Position numbers and translations under genes: made by a program. Below the pieces are notes generated by a model. It was not told the origin of the DNA. It worked only from the letters and a program-made list of their open reading frames with translations, and did not search any database. Below are positions 1 through 10,376 of a stretch of 64,000 bases of DNA, one piece after another; within the stretch, counting starts at the first letter, position 1, and every line of letters starts with the position of its first letter. Source of the DNA: Methylotenera sp. (GTDB lineage Bacteria; Pseudomonadota; Gammaproteobacteria; Burkholderiales; Methylophilaceae); NCBI GenBank assembly GCA_002928535.1, contig PERG01000010.1, forward strand, positions 1 through 64,000, given 5' to 3'.

Positions 1-57
1 GGCGTAGGTCAGCCCACGCTCAAAATCGATGGACTGACTGTAGGTGGCACGGCTTAA
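1..57 (+). CDS. tldD: 3' end of TldD-like metalloprotease (partial)
   Basis: Only the last 18 codons and a TAA stop are inside the window. The tail reads GVGQPTLKIDGLTVGGTA, which closely resembles the conserved C-terminus of TldD, the partner of PmbA/TldE in the zinc protease that trims unfolded peptides (microcin B17 and CcdA processing in E. coli). The call rests on this terminal motif alone; the catalytic HExxxH region lies upstream of the window. Confidence 0.7.
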   Translation, partial: GVGQPTLKIDGLTVGGTA

Positions 58-112
58 GCAACAAACTTAGCAATCCATACTGTTTCCAGTTAATTAGCAA
101 TATTCAAACCTT

Positions 113-132
113 CGGCTGCAAGCTTGCAGCCG
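113..132. promoter_or_regulatory. perfect 20-bp palindrome overlapping the mfd promoter
   Basis: The sequence CGGCTGCAAGCTTGCAGCCG is a perfect inverted repeat, 10 bp per arm, lying between tldD and mfd and ending one base before a TATAAT box (134-139). No T-run follows on the + strand. It could be an operator over the -35/spacer region of an mfd promoter or a hairpin ending tldD; placement next to a good -10 slightly favours an operator. Confidence 0.5.
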
Positions 133-133
133 T

Positions 134-139
134 TATAAT
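134..139 (+). promoter_or_regulatory. candidate -10 box for mfd
   Basis: TATAAT matches the sigma-70 -10 consensus exactly and sits 33 bp upstream of the mfd ATG. The hexamer about 17 bp upstream (TTCGGC) is a poor -35, so the promoter would be weak or activator-dependent. Assigned from sequence only. Confidence 0.4.
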
Positions 140-172
140 CTCAATCTTTAGCATGGCATTCAAAACTCACTC

Positions 173-3100
173 ATGACGCAGACTTCACTGCCTATTCCCA
201 AACCCGGGCAAGCGACTCGTATTGAGCTTGCCGTCCGCGGTGAAGATGGCTTAGCCCTTGCAACCCTCGCACAACAATTCACGCAGTCGCATCCGCAGCA
301 ACCCCTGGTTATCCTGACGGCGAATGCTTTTGATGCGCAGCGTTTGCTGGAAGAGATTCCCTATTTTGCACCAGAGCTGCATGTGCATTTGCTGCCGGAT
401 TGGGAAACGCTGCCTTACGACCAATTCTCCCCGCATCCAGACTTGATTTCAGAGCGGCTAACCACGCTTTACCATATTGCACAGCGCGCTTGCGATGTCA
501 TTATCGTACCGCTTGCCACTGCCCTTATCCGCTTGAGCCCAAAAGCCTATTTAAGTGCCAATACTTTTATGCTGAAAAAAGGCCAGCGGCTCGATACTGA
601 AGCTTTGCGTCGCCAATGCGCAGAAGCAGGCTACCATCATGTCACGCAAGTGATCAGCCATGGTGAATTCAGTGTACGCGGCGGCTTAGTAGATTTATTT
701 CCCATGGGCTCTGCCCTGCCATACCGGCTGGATTTGTTCGGTGACGAGATCGAAACGATTCGTACCTTCGATGTCGATACACAGCGTAGCTTATATCCGG
801 TCCCGGAAATTCGCCTATTACCCGCGCGTGAATTCCCGCTTGATGAAAAAGGCATTAATTTATTCCGTAGCCAATTCCGCGAAGCGTTCGAAGGCGACCC
901 GCAACGCGCTAAAGTCTATAAGGATGTGAGCAAAGGTATCGCTACGGGTGGCATTGAGTGGTACTTGCCGCTGTTTTTTGAAGAAACCGCCACGCTACTT
1001 GACTACCTGCCAGACGACTGCCTGTTATGCCTGCACGGCGATCTGGATGCAAGCGCACAACATTTCTGGCGTGAAGCAGAATCGCGCTATAAATTATTGG
1101 CTCACGATGCAGAACGACCACTACTGACCCCGCAGAAACTGCTCATCAAAACCGAAGATTTCTTTGCTGCCACGCACCGCTTCACGCGCTTGTCACTCAA
1201 TACCAGCGCTGCGTCTAACGGCTTACCCGCGCTCGATATCGAACGACGCGCCGAGCAGCCCTTGCATAAACTACAAAGTTTTATTAACAGTCCCAAAGGC
1301 CGTATTTTAATCGCAGCAGAGAGCCTAGGCCGCCGTGAAATTATTAGCCAGCTTTTTGCCGAACACCATTTAAAACTGCCTCTGATTGAAACCTGGGATG
1401 ATTTCATCAAATCTGAATACCAGGTAGCCTTAGGCGTAGCTCCTTTGCATCATGGCTATCGCACTTCAGATTTCAGCATTATCACCGAGGCAGAACTCTA
1501 TGCCGCAACGGTGCGCCAGCAACGCCGCCGCGAGAAAGAAAAAGCGCGAAGCACAGAAGGCATGCTCAAAGACTTATCCGAGCTGCGTTTAAATGACCCG
1601 GTCGTGCATGAGCAGCATGGTGTGGGCCGTTATAAAGGTTTAGTGAATCTTGATTTTGGCGAAGGTGAAACTGAATTCCTGCTACTTGAATATTTCGGTG
1701 ACGACAAGCTATACGTACCAGTTTCTCAACTTTTCCTGATCTCACGATATTCTGGCGGCCCTCCTGAATCCGCTCCCCTGCATCGCTTAGGCAGTGGTAA
1801 CTGGGAAAAAGCCAAGAAAAAAGCGCTTAAGCAGATTCGTGATACCGCGGCTGAGCTGCTCAACCTGTATGCCCAGCGCGCTGCACGGCGTGGTCATGCG
1901 TTTACCTTAAGCCTGCAAGATTATGAAAAATTCAGCGAAGGCTTTCCTTTTGAGGAAACGCCAGACCAACTAGAAGCCATTGAAAACGTTATCAAAGACA
2001 TGCAATCCGGCCGGCCGATGGATAGATTAGTCTGTGGTGATGTAGGCTTTGGTAAAACCGAAGTAGCCTTACGTGCAGCTTTTGTCGCGGTGATGGGTGG
2101 TCGCCAGGTGGCCGTTCTGGTGCCGACAACCTTATTGGCAGAACAGCATTTCAATAATTTCAGTGACCGATTTGCCGAGTGGCCGATTAAAGTGGCAGAA
2201 ATTTCACGTTTCAGAACAGCTAAAGAACAGACGGAAGCCTTACGCGGCTTGGCTGCTGGCGAAATCGATATCATTATCGGCACACACCGTTTGATCCAGA
2301 AAGATGTCAAATTCAAGAATCTGGGCTTGGTTATTCTGGATGAAGAACACCGCTTTGGTGTGCGGCAGAAAGAACAGCTCAAAGCCTTGCGCGCCGAGGT
2401 GGATGTGTTAACCCTCACCGCCACACCGATTCCACGCACTTTGAGCATGGCCATGGAAGGTCTGCGTGAGTTTTCCATTATTACAACGCCGCCTCAAAAA
2501 CGCCTGAGTATTAAAACCTTCCATACTGATTACTCCGAAGGCATCATCCGCGAAGCTGCTATGCGCGAATTCAAGCGTGGTGGCCAGGTGTACTTCCTGC
2601 ATAATGAAGTGGATACCATCCACTCCATGCGTGAGAAGCTCGAGCGCATACTGCCTGATGCACGTATTGCCGTGGCCCATGGACAATTGCGTGAGCGTGA
2701 GCTGGAACACGTAATGCGCGATTTTTATAATCAGCGTTATAACCTGCTGCTCTGCACAACTATTATTGAAACCGGCATCGACGTACCAACCGCCAACACT
2801 ATCATCATGAATAAAGCGGATATGTTCGGCTTGGCACAGATGCATCAGCTTCGCGGTCGCGTGGGCCGCTCACACCATCAGGCATATGCCTACTTGCTCA
2901 CCGACCCGGATCGTAAAATAACGCCACAAGCGCAAAAACGCCTGGACGCAATTCAACTCATGGAAGATTTGGGCGCAGGGTTCCACCTGGCCATGCACGA
3001 TCTGGAGATCCGCGGTGCAGGTGAGTTGCTAGGCGATTCACAAAGTGGCGAGATGCAGGAGATCGGTTTCCACTTGTATTCGGACATGCTCAACCATGCC

Positions 3101-3583
3101 GTGAAACAGCTTAAAGCCGGTAAAGAGCCGGATTTAAATGCACCGCTGGGCGTGACAACTGAAATTAATCTGCATACCCCCGCGCTATTACCGACAGTCT
3201 ATTGTCCAGACGTGCACGAACGCTTGGTGATCTATAAACGCCTGGCGAACTGTACGAACGATGACGAACTGGATAGCTTGCAAGAGGAATTGATTGACCG
3301 TTTTGGCTTATTACCAGAACAAGGCGAAGCATTGATGGCATGTCACCGCTTGCGTGTTGCGGCTAAACCGATTGGCATCATCAAGATTGATGCCAGTGCA
3401 GATGCGATTCAGCTGCAATTCAACCCAAAAGCAGATATCGATCCAACCAAACTGATTGCCTTGCTGCAGCGAGACAGACGCTGCCGCATGAACGGCCCGG
3501 ATAAATTGCGCGTGACGGTTAGTCTGGAAGACATCAATCATAGGGCAGACTTTGCGAAGGTATTGCTTAAAGAGTTTACCTAA
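173..3583 (+). CDS. mfd: transcription-repair coupling factor Mfd
   Basis: This is an SF2 DNA translocase that binds RNA polymerase stalled at lesions, pushes it off the template and recruits UvrA. At 1136 aa it is full length. The N-terminus (about 1-330) is the UvrB-homology region. The RNAP-interaction (CarD-like) domain lies near residues 480-550, with the motif VVHEQHGVGRYKGL. The helicase core has Walker A GDVGFGKTEVA (about 623-633), the DEEH box (LVILDEEHRFG) and motif VI QLRGRVGRS. The C-terminal TRCF domain follows. Mfd acts in the cytoplasm. The AddAB-like repair genes lie convergently just downstream with a 58-bp gap and no clear terminator. Confidence 0.98.
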   Translation: MTQTSLPIPKPGQATRIELAVRGEDGLALATLAQQFTQSHPQQPLVILTANAFDAQRLLEEIPYFAPELHVHLLPDWETLPYDQFSPHPDLISERLTTLYHIAQRACDVIIVPLATALIRLSPKAYLSANTFMLKKGQRLDTEALRRQCAEAGYHHVTQVISHGEFSVRGGLVDLFPMGSALPYRLDLFGDEIETIRTFDVDTQRSLYPVPEIRLLPAREFPLDEKGINLFRSQFREAFEGDPQRAKVYKDVSKGIATGGIEWYLPLFFEETATLLDYLPDDCLLCLHGDLDASAQHFWREAESRYKLLAHDAERPLLTPQKLLIKTEDFFAATHRFTRLSLNTSAASNGLPALDIERRAEQPLHKLQSFINSPKGRILIAAESLGRREIISQLFAEHHLKLPLIETWDDFIKSEYQVALGVAPLHHGYRTSDFSIITEAELYAATVRQQRRREKEKARSTEGMLKDLSELRLNDPVVHEQHGVGRYKGLVNLDFGEGETEFLLLEYFGDDKLYVPVSQLFLISRYSGGPPESAPLHRLGSGNWEKAKKKALKQIRDTAAELLNLYAQRAARRGHAFTLSLQDYEKFSEGFPFEETPDQLEAIENVIKDMQSGRPMDRLVCGDVGFGKTEVALRAAFVAVMGGRQVAVLVPTTLLAEQHFNNFSDRFAEWPIKVAEISRFRTAKEQTEALRGLAAGEIDIIIGTHRLIQKDVKFKNLGLVILDEEHRFGVRQKEQLKALRAEVDVLTLTATPIPRTLSMAMEGLREFSIITTPPQKRLSIKTFHTDYSEGIIREAAMREFKRGGQVYFLHNEVDTIHSMREKLERILPDARIAVAHGQLRERELEHVMRDFYNQRYNLLLCTTIIETGIDVPTANTIIMNKADMFGLAQMHQLRGRVGRSHHQAYAYLLTDPDRKITPQAQKRLDAIQLMEDLGAGFHLAMHDLEIRGAGELLGDSQSGEMQEIGFHLYSDMLNHAVKQLKAGKEPDLNAPLGVTTEINLHTPALLPTVYCPDVHERLVIYKRLANCTNDDELDSLQEELIDRFGLLPEQGEALMACHRLRVAAKPIGIIKIDASADAIQLQFNPKADIDPTKLIALLQRDRRCRMNGPDKLRVTVSLEDINHRADFAKVLLKEFT

Positions 3584-3641
3584 TTAGCACTGAGATAAGA
3601 ATTAAGCTGTCTTCACTGATGAAATCCTTGAGCTTAGATTG

Positions 3642-6600
3642 TTAAAGTTCTACCAACTCACCCAAGGTAAGGAATAACACGGCTTTTCTAATCGGCAGGC
3701 CTTCAGTTTTAAACAGGCCTGCATAGCGTTCTAATTGATTCATGTGCAGTTGGGCAGTGACATTGAAATCCGGGTGCTCGCCCAAGTCTGTCAATTTGTA
3801 GTCGATTATCCAGCGTTCACCATCCTCGACAAACGTCCGGTCGATGATAAGGTTCCTGACCTGCATATCGCCCTCCAGAGCCGTAGTCTGCATGAGACTC
3901 AATTCACTGCCTGCCGACTCATGGTGGCTCAGCACCCATTGTCCCGTTTTACTTGCCAAAGTCGTCTGCAAAGCCTGCAAAACTGTGGCGGCAGCTTGCT
4001 TGGCCATAGGTGTAGCATGGCCCTGCTGGCGCAGCCAGGCTTGCATGGCTGGTAGACATTGCTGTAATTTTTCAATGTTCCAAGCCGTTAATTCTGCGGC
4101 CATCATCTCCATATACAGATGCGCCAAAATGCCGCTATGGCGGTATAAAGCTTGCGGACCCAATTGATCTGTCACATGGATGGCTTGCGTATCTGAAATT
4201 GAATTTAGATTCAATATAGGTGCTGGCTTTTGTGTTTCTGGCGATTGATTAATCGCGATGATTTCCGGACTGGACAATCGTTGTAATCGCGGTTGAAAGC
4301 TTGCTATATCCATAGTGGTGTTCTGCGAAGCACTAGTGGCCAATGGCTTCGCCACGGCAAAATCCATTTGCACGGCAGGCCACAAGACTTCCAGCATTGA
4401 TTTAGAAGTTGGTTTAAGTTCGCCCTTTTGACTCACTTTCATAGTAGCAATCAGGTGCAGCTGGCGTTCACTGCGCGTGGCCGCCACATAGAGCAGACGC
4501 ACGATTTCGTTATCATTCCGCTGTGTTTCCAATGATTTGAGGAAATCATAAGTAGTAAAAGCACTACTTTTCTTGCCGGAGATTTCTTTTCGAGTAGTAA
4601 GCGGTGCTGCGATTAAATGCGGTTGCTGATTCACCAGCACTTCTTGCCAAAGCACGAGATCATGGTCAGCATGTCTGGGCTTGCGGTTCAATGCCGGCAG
4701 AATGACAGTATCAAATTCCAAACCTTTGGATTTATGGATGGTGAGGAATTGCAGATTATCCGGTGCCTCTATATCAGGCCGCGCATACAGTTTCTGCATA
4801 CCGGATTCCAGCGCAGTAAAGTCTAGGTGCCCATTAAAACCTAAGCGCTCTACCAGGTCAAAAAACACCTGAACATCACGGTTATCGCCGACTTCAACAA
4901 GGCATTTGCCACCACCCAACCGTAACCAAGTGCTTTCCAGCCAGCGGCGTACGGGCATACGACCTTGCGTTGCTAGGCTTTGCGCTAAAATCGTTCTTAG
5001 ATGCATGAGTCGCGTGCGGCCATCATCACTTAATCTGGCCAGGCGCTCTTGCGATTGCATCAATTGCCAGATGGTGCTGTGATGGTCGTCTCCCGCTAGG
5101 ATATGTAGATCGGCCAGAGTTAAACCGCACCAGGGTGCGCGCAGGATATTGAGCCAATGCACACGATCAGCCCGATGATATAAAGCGCGCGTCAAAGACA
5201 AAGCATCCTGCACGGTTTGCCGATCATTGAGATGTTCGATCTCCACCGCCTGAAACGCGAGTTGCGGATGATTACGGCGGATTTCCGTGACCAACTCCCT
5301 TAAGTGGCTGCGGCTACGCACCAGTACGGCGATTTTCTGATGTGCATCTTTTTGCCGAATCTCAGCGATTAGCTGGGCCACGTAACAAGCTTCAATATGC
5401 TTGCTATCAGGGCTTTCCTCATCATCGCCGTTATCAATAATCAGCGGATGCACGACGACGCTCTCCTCCGCGGCTGGCGCCCGCGTTGCCGTGAACGGCC
5501 GGTAGCTGATCGCACCGTGGTGCATATCATCACGTAGCGGGAATACCTGCTGGAAAGCCTGGTTGATCCATTTCACAACAGTTGGATGCGAACGATTATT
5601 ACGGCTAAGCTGTAAGCGTGTAAGTGGTAAATGGCCGATACCGAAATTGGCCGCCTGCAGGAATAAACTCACATCGGCTTTGCGGAAGCGGTAGATCGAT
5701 TGCATGGGATCACCCACACAAAATAAAGTGCGTCCATCATCCGGCTGCCAGCCCTCAATAAGCTTGGCAATGAGGCGCATTTGCACCGGGCTGGTATCCT
5801 GGAATTCATCGATAAGTAGATGCGAAATCTTGTAATCCAGTTTGAGTGCAAGATCCGTAGCGCCCTGTTCGTTTTCCAACGCCAATTGTGCACTTTGCGC
5901 GATGGCGACGAAATCCACTTCACCCGCCGACTGAAACACAGCCCATAAGTGCGTGGCAGCAAGCATCAGCAGTCTGGTTAATGCCTGGATGACAGGCTGG
6001 CTGTCCAGCAAACTGGCAATCGCAGGCAGGCTTAAAACCCGGCCAACGATCTCGCTATTTTCGAGCTGGTTAATGATCGCAAAGTAGTCTTCTTTTTTTT
6101 GTTTGCCTTCCGTGGTTGCCGGAAAGCCATAACGCACATCCAGCTTTTTTCGGAAAGTCTTGCTTTGTGTGACCAGGAACTTGGCTAACGCCTGCCAAAG
6201 CAGCAAATCCTCAGCATCATCTTTCAGCGGTGCTTGCCAATCCAGCAAAGGTGCGAAATCATGCGCTTCCTGGTCGCTTAAATTACTGGCAGCAAAGCGT
6301 GCAAGCGGCATCAAGGCATCTTGCGTGACCGGGTTTACAATCGCGAGCACATCTTTAAGCGCTTCAGCGATTAAATACTTGAGCGCGGCTTCAGTATTTT
6401 TGGAAAGCTGCTCGATATCAGCACCCTGAAACTGTCCCGCCAGTGGCAACCATTGGTCACGCATCGCCAGCATCCTGGCTAATAGGGCAATGAGTTTTTC
6501 GCTGTTGTTGTCCAGGTAACGCAGTGCCGTCGTCACCGTATCATGCTCATCGGTTTCATGGGCGATCTGAGCAATGGTGAGCCTTGCGGCTTCCAGGTAA

Positions 6601-7070
6601 TGCGCTTCAGTATCGTCGCTCACCGCCGGCTGTCCGCCGAATTTGCTCAACAAAGGCATCTGCCGCGTGAGGCTGCTGCACAGCGCATCCATGGTCATGA
6701 TGCGCAAGCGGCTAGGCTGCTGCAAGATATTCCACTGCTGTATGCTCGATTGCTTTAGCGCAGCGTTAGCCAGTTCACGGGTCACCAATTTATGCGGTGC
6801 CATTTCCGTGGTTTGACGCTCTGCATTTTCAAGGCTTAGCAGAATACGGTTACGCATTTCCGCGGCAGCTTTATTGGTGAAAGTGAGCGCAATGATTTCT
6901 TCGGGTTCCTTTACCGTCGCCAGTAATTTAAGGTAACGTTGCGTGAGCAGCTCGGTTTTCCCCGCCCCTGCCGGTGCTTCAACAATAAATGAAGCATGCG
7001 CCAACGCACGTGCCCGGTTGAGTGCGTCTCTCTCATCCAAATCCGTTTGCTTGGTTTCTCGTTGATTCAT
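3642..7070 (-). CDS. addA: UvrD/RecB-like helicase-nuclease, AddA-like subunit
   Basis: This is a superfamily 1A helicase with a C-terminal RecB-type nuclease, 1142 aa. Walker A is APAGAGKTE (about 32-40), the Walker B region is DEFQDTSPVQ, motif III/IV is CVGDPMQSIYRFR, and motif VI is RLLYVAATRSERQL. The PD-(D/E)XK core IIDYKLTD lies near the C-terminus. With the upstream gene it should form the heterodimer that resects double-strand breaks for RecA loading (AddAB role). I place the start at 7070 because the upstream stop overlaps as TGA-T-ATG and an AGG lies 5 nt before this ATG. In-frame ATGs at 7082 and 7097 would overlap the upstream gene. The family is often annotated only as UvrD-helicase domain protein. 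Confidence 0.88.
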   Translation of the reverse strand: MNQRETKQTDLDERDALNRARALAHASFIVEAPAGAGKTELLTQRYLKLLATVKEPEEIIALTFTNKAAAEMRNRILLSLENAERQTTEMAPHKLVTRELANAALKQSSIQQWNILQQPSRLRIMTMDALCSSLTRQMPLLSKFGGQPAVSDDTEAHYLEAARLTIAQIAHETDEHDTVTTALRYLDNNSEKLIALLARMLAMRDQWLPLAGQFQGADIEQLSKNTEAALKYLIAEALKDVLAIVNPVTQDALMPLARFAASNLSDQEAHDFAPLLDWQAPLKDDAEDLLLWQALAKFLVTQSKTFRKKLDVRYGFPATTEGKQKKEDYFAIINQLENSEIVGRVLSLPAIASLLDSQPVIQALTRLLMLAATHLWAVFQSAGEVDFVAIAQSAQLALENEQGATDLALKLDYKISHLLIDEFQDTSPVQMRLIAKLIEGWQPDDGRTLFCVGDPMQSIYRFRKADVSLFLQAANFGIGHLPLTRLQLSRNNRSHPTVVKWINQAFQQVFPLRDDMHHGAISYRPFTATRAPAAEESVVVHPLIIDNGDDEESPDSKHIEACYVAQLIAEIRQKDAHQKIAVLVRSRSHLRELVTEIRRNHPQLAFQAVEIEHLNDRQTVQDALSLTRALYHRADRVHWLNILRAPWCGLTLADLHILAGDDHHSTIWQLMQSQERLARLSDDGRTRLMHLRTILAQSLATQGRMPVRRWLESTWLRLGGGKCLVEVGDNRDVQVFFDLVERLGFNGHLDFTALESGMQKLYARPDIEAPDNLQFLTIHKSKGLEFDTVILPALNRKPRHADHDLVLWQEVLVNQQPHLIAAPLTTRKEISGKKSSAFTTYDFLKSLETQRNDNEIVRLLYVAATRSERQLHLIATMKVSQKGELKPTSKSMLEVLWPAVQMDFAVAKPLATSASQNTTMDIASFQPRLQRLSSPEIIAINQSPETQKPAPILNLNSISDTQAIHVTDQLGPQALYRHSGILAHLYMEMMAAELTAWNIEKLQQCLPAMQAWLRQQGHATPMAKQAAATVLQALQTTLASKTGQWVLSHHESAGSELSLMQTTALEGDMQVRNLIIDRTFVEDGERWIIDYKLTDLGEHPDFNVTAQLHMNQLERYAGLFKTEGLPIRKAVLFLTLGELVEL

Positions 7071-7071
7071 A

Positions 7072-9840
7072 TCAGCCTGCATGTGAATCACTTTCACCTA
7101 CTGGACTTTGAAGAGCGATGTGTTGTGACTCGTATTGCAACAACCGTTCCGGCAAGCGTAGCAAAGGTTTTACATCGCAATAATCCAGGTCACTTTCTTT
7201 GGCAAAAGTGACTGAAGCGATACCTGATTTGATTTCACGCGCGATTGCGGTCAAGCTGGTATGCCAGTGCTGTCTCAAACTATCCCAGTTTTCAAAGCGC
7301 TCAAACGCCGAGCCAGCCCGACTTTTACTTAATACATTGATTCCAGGTAAAACTTCATCATCAGCAATGCCGATAAACTTACTTTCATCACTGCGAATCT
7401 TGGCCAGGCACACTGCAACGACTTTTTCACCTTGTAGCGCTAAAGCGGAATAAATGGGTAACTGCGGTTCCGAAATACGGTCATCTGCCCAACTGCGATG
7501 GGAAACCTGACTACCGGTTTTATAATCAATCACCACTAAGCCACCATTTGCAGTTTCACCTTCATTCGCGTTTTCCGTCAAACGGTCGATCCGGTCAATC
7601 GTGAGACTGAGATTGAATCCCTCCAATTCCACCAAATATTGCTTTTCACAGGCCTCAACGACAAAATCGCTACGCTCGGCTTCTAGCGATAACCAATATT
7701 GCATCAATGCATTAAGGCGCTGCTGCTCAATCTTTAATATCTGCGGAGGCAGCTGAAAACTGATTTCTTCATGCAGTGCCCGGATAGCGCCTTCAATGGC
7801 GCTATCAATTGCATGCTGGCACGCAGTTGGGCTCATAGCTTTTAAAGTTTGGGAGTCACGGCAATCCGACCAGAAATATTGCAGTACTTTATGCAGCAGG
7901 CTGCCGCGCGCCATATTATCGAGGCCGTCCACAGGCGTTTCCAGCTTGCGTGCACCTAAACGGTATTGGTAAAAAGCCCAGGCCGGGCAAATCGCTTGTG
8001 TGGCGAATAATTTCACCCCACCGCGCACTGTTTCATCAGCAGCGATTTCAGGAGCAATACTATCGTCCAGTAGTTCCATGACGACAGGCTGCGCCATCGT
8101 TTCGGCCAAGCTAGGCACGAGCTCTGACGTCACAAGTGTGGATGCCGTTTCATTACTTAACAAAGGTGAAGGCCGCAATTCCCGCTCTTCTTCCTTAAGC
8201 GCATAAGAAAAAACAATCTCTGGCGCACTATTCAATAACCGTGCATGCACTAGCGTGGCAAAAGTGCTTTGGACTTGCGCACATGCGTTAGGCAAGCCGC
8301 GCTGGCGTTGTAGTTCTGCCGGCAAAAGCGGGTTGAGTTTTACTGGCGGCGGCCAATGCTGATCATTCATATTAAGCACCCAGATGGCATCTAACTTGAG
8401 GGCCGGTGTTTCCAGCAGGCCTAACAACTGGATATGCGTATCGCCAATTGCCTCTGGCTGGAACATCGCCGCATTACATAACTCAATCAGTTTCTGCAAT
8501 GCATCCGCGGCGGATATCGGGCCTAATAAAGCATCCAGGCCATTTAATTCGACCAGGCGCTTTTGGAAGGATTGCTGCGTCTGGTATTCATGACTGGAAA
8601 ACGCGCGCGTTTTTGCCCAGGCGATGCTATCCAGCAATTCGGCAAAAGCAGCCACCCAAACCGAAGGCAACTGGCGCTTATGGACTGTAGACTGGAAATG
8701 ACTGATGACTTGTAAATGCGTTAGTAAAGTTTCAAGACCGATATTTTTTGTGGCCAAGTAACCAGCTTGTTCAATCACATGCTGCAGGCTATAGCTGGCA
8801 TTTGAATTCTGACGAAGACTCGCATCCAGTAAAGCGCGTCCATCCAACTCATCCTGGTTGCCCCAATAAGCATCTTGCAAAATAGGGGTCACTTCATCAA
8901 AGCGTAACTGTGCTTTAGTCGACGCAAGCTTTAGCAGGCGCAACGCGCTTTGCACCAAGGCATATTCCTTAAGGGCTAAACCCAGTGAAAAATCATAGCA
9001 ACGCGGCGATTCATAATTCGCGGGATATAAAGTTTCAGGATGAAAAGTATCGTCAAGCAAGTCTGCCAATTCACGGCGGATATGGCCCAAAGCCGGGCTG
9101 ATAATAGCTAGTTGGGCCTGCGGATTTTCTGCCAATTTCTGTTTAGCCCAGGCCACTGCCGCTCGGCATTCTGCATGGCTGTCCGGAAGCGCATATTGCA
9201 TCACATGGCTTGCATGATGCTGCAGCACTATGGTTTCAATATGCACGCCGCGTGTTTCCAAAATACCAAATAAGCGTCGCTCTAAGGGTGTCATACGGTC
9301 AAAACCTGCCAGCTGGATATGCGTCGGCAGAGTTAAACCTGGGGTTTCTATTAAATTAATTTGTTCTGCTTTTAAGCGTACGGCATCAATAGCGTGTTGC
9401 CGCTCGCACAAGGCTAGAAAAGTGTGCTGCCAGCGTAGAAACTGGCGCGTTTCCTGGGTTAAGTAATATTCGCTGATGTCTGCTTCACTCACTTGCCACT
9501 CGTACATGAGCTGGTGCGCTTCCATCGCAGAGTTGGCAATCGCACGGATATCAAACAAGGCGGCGGCTTCATGTTTAGCCAGACATTCGCTAATAGCCTG
9601 CTGCCAGAGATAAGCTTCGGCCACTTCACTCAAGCGCATGAAGTTTAGGGCATCACTTGGGATGATTGCTTGGAGAAGGGCTCGATTCAGCACTGCATCC
9701 AGCCATTGTTGCAAGGTGTAGGCTTCCACAGCATGCCATTGCTGCTGGCCTTGTGCGAGCGCTTGTTGTTGTTGCTGTAAGTGCATGCCGCGCACGAGTC
9801 GCGCGGTAGAACAAATGATCACTGATCCTAAAAAAGCCAT
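7072..9840 (-). CDS. addB: AddB-like PD-(D/E)XK nuclease / inactivated helicase
   Basis: This is the 922-aa partner of the downstream helicase. The N-terminal two thirds look like a degenerate SF1 helicase with no good Walker A. The C-terminal part carries a RecB nuclease core, VVIDYKTGSQVSH, followed by a PQLPIYSALAL QhXXY-type motif. Families of this type are often annotated in proteobacteria as probable DNA repair proteins. Start: the ATG at 9840 gives MAFLGSVIICSTARL. The gene is translationally coupled to the AddA-like gene by a TGA-T-ATG junction. It probably forms the chi-scanning nuclease subunit; the name addB is by analogy of domain order and pairing. Confidence 0.82.
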   Translation of the reverse strand: MAFLGSVIICSTARLVRGMHLQQQQQALAQGQQQWHAVEAYTLQQWLDAVLNRALLQAIIPSDALNFMRLSEVAEAYLWQQAISECLAKHEAAALFDIRAIANSAMEAHQLMYEWQVSEADISEYYLTQETRQFLRWQHTFLALCERQHAIDAVRLKAEQINLIETPGLTLPTHIQLAGFDRMTPLERRLFGILETRGVHIETIVLQHHASHVMQYALPDSHAECRAAVAWAKQKLAENPQAQLAIISPALGHIRRELADLLDDTFHPETLYPANYESPRCYDFSLGLALKEYALVQSALRLLKLASTKAQLRFDEVTPILQDAYWGNQDELDGRALLDASLRQNSNASYSLQHVIEQAGYLATKNIGLETLLTHLQVISHFQSTVHKRQLPSVWVAAFAELLDSIAWAKTRAFSSHEYQTQQSFQKRLVELNGLDALLGPISAADALQKLIELCNAAMFQPEAIGDTHIQLLGLLETPALKLDAIWVLNMNDQHWPPPVKLNPLLPAELQRQRGLPNACAQVQSTFATLVHARLLNSAPEIVFSYALKEEERELRPSPLLSNETASTLVTSELVPSLAETMAQPVVMELLDDSIAPEIAADETVRGGVKLFATQAICPAWAFYQYRLGARKLETPVDGLDNMARGSLLHKVLQYFWSDCRDSQTLKAMSPTACQHAIDSAIEGAIRALHEEISFQLPPQILKIEQQRLNALMQYWLSLEAERSDFVVEACEKQYLVELEGFNLSLTIDRIDRLTENANEGETANGGLVVIDYKTGSQVSHRSWADDRISEPQLPIYSALALQGEKVVAVCLAKIRSDESKFIGIADDEVLPGINVLSKSRAGSAFERFENWDSLRQHWHTSLTAIAREIKSGIASVTFAKESDLDYCDVKPLLRLPERLLQYESQHIALQSPVGESDSHAG

Positions 9841-9977
9841 GCCGTGATTGTAGCGTTTAAAGCGTAAAAATTAAGGCCAACTAATTATAAAAGTTACTGG
9901 GCCCCATAAAAATTACTAGCGGCATACAATATTTGTTAAATTACGCCTGTTAACGATTCCATGCTAATAAACTCCAT

Positions 9978-10376
9978 ATGACCAGCACAACCAAAAACCT
10001 ATTCAAACTCATCTTCTGGCTCGCGATTCTGCCCTTCGCACTATTCTCACTGTATACGTGGATAAGCTTAAATTGGGTGTACTCCTCAGGCGAGCGCGTC
10101 GGCTATGTGCAGAAATTCTCACTGAAAGGTTATGTGTGCAAAACCTGGGAAGGCGAAATTGTGCTGGTGTCCATGCCAGGCACGCAGGCTGAAAAATTCG
10201 TTTTTACGGTAACAGATGACATCATCGCCAAACGCGTCAATGATTCGCTGGGCCAGCGGGTCAAGCTGATTTACGAAGAACATAAAGGCATCCCCTCCTC
10301 GTGCTTCGGTGAAACGCCTTATTTCGTACAGGACATAAAAGTGCTGGAACGTGCCACACCTATGATGGTGAAATAA
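9978..10376 (+). CDS. small single-pass membrane protein, unknown function
   Basis: The protein has 132 aa and one strong N-terminal membrane segment (about 9-31, LIFWLAILPFALFSLYTW), followed by a periplasmic-looking soluble domain with two Cys (in GYVCKTWEG and SSCFGE) that could form a disulfide. I recognise no enzyme motif. Similar small proteins occur in betaproteobacteria as conserved hypotheticals. Its TAA stop is directly abutted by the greB start codon, so the two are probably co-transcribed. Upstream lie 137 bp of AT-rich DNA that must hold the operon promoter; CATACAAT near 9925 is a possible -10. Confidence 0.75.
   Translation: MTSTTKNLFKLIFWLAILPFALFSLYTWISLNWVYSSGERVGYVQKFSLKGYVCKTWEGEIVLVSMPGTQAEKFVFTVTDDIIAKRVNDSLGQRVKLIYEEHKGIPSSCFGETPYFVQDIKVLERATPMMVK

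Noticed and set aside
1921-2478. 185-codon open frame on the minus strand inside mfd
   Set aside because: Antisense shadow of a certain gene; Ser/Arg/Lys-rich composition and no family motif.
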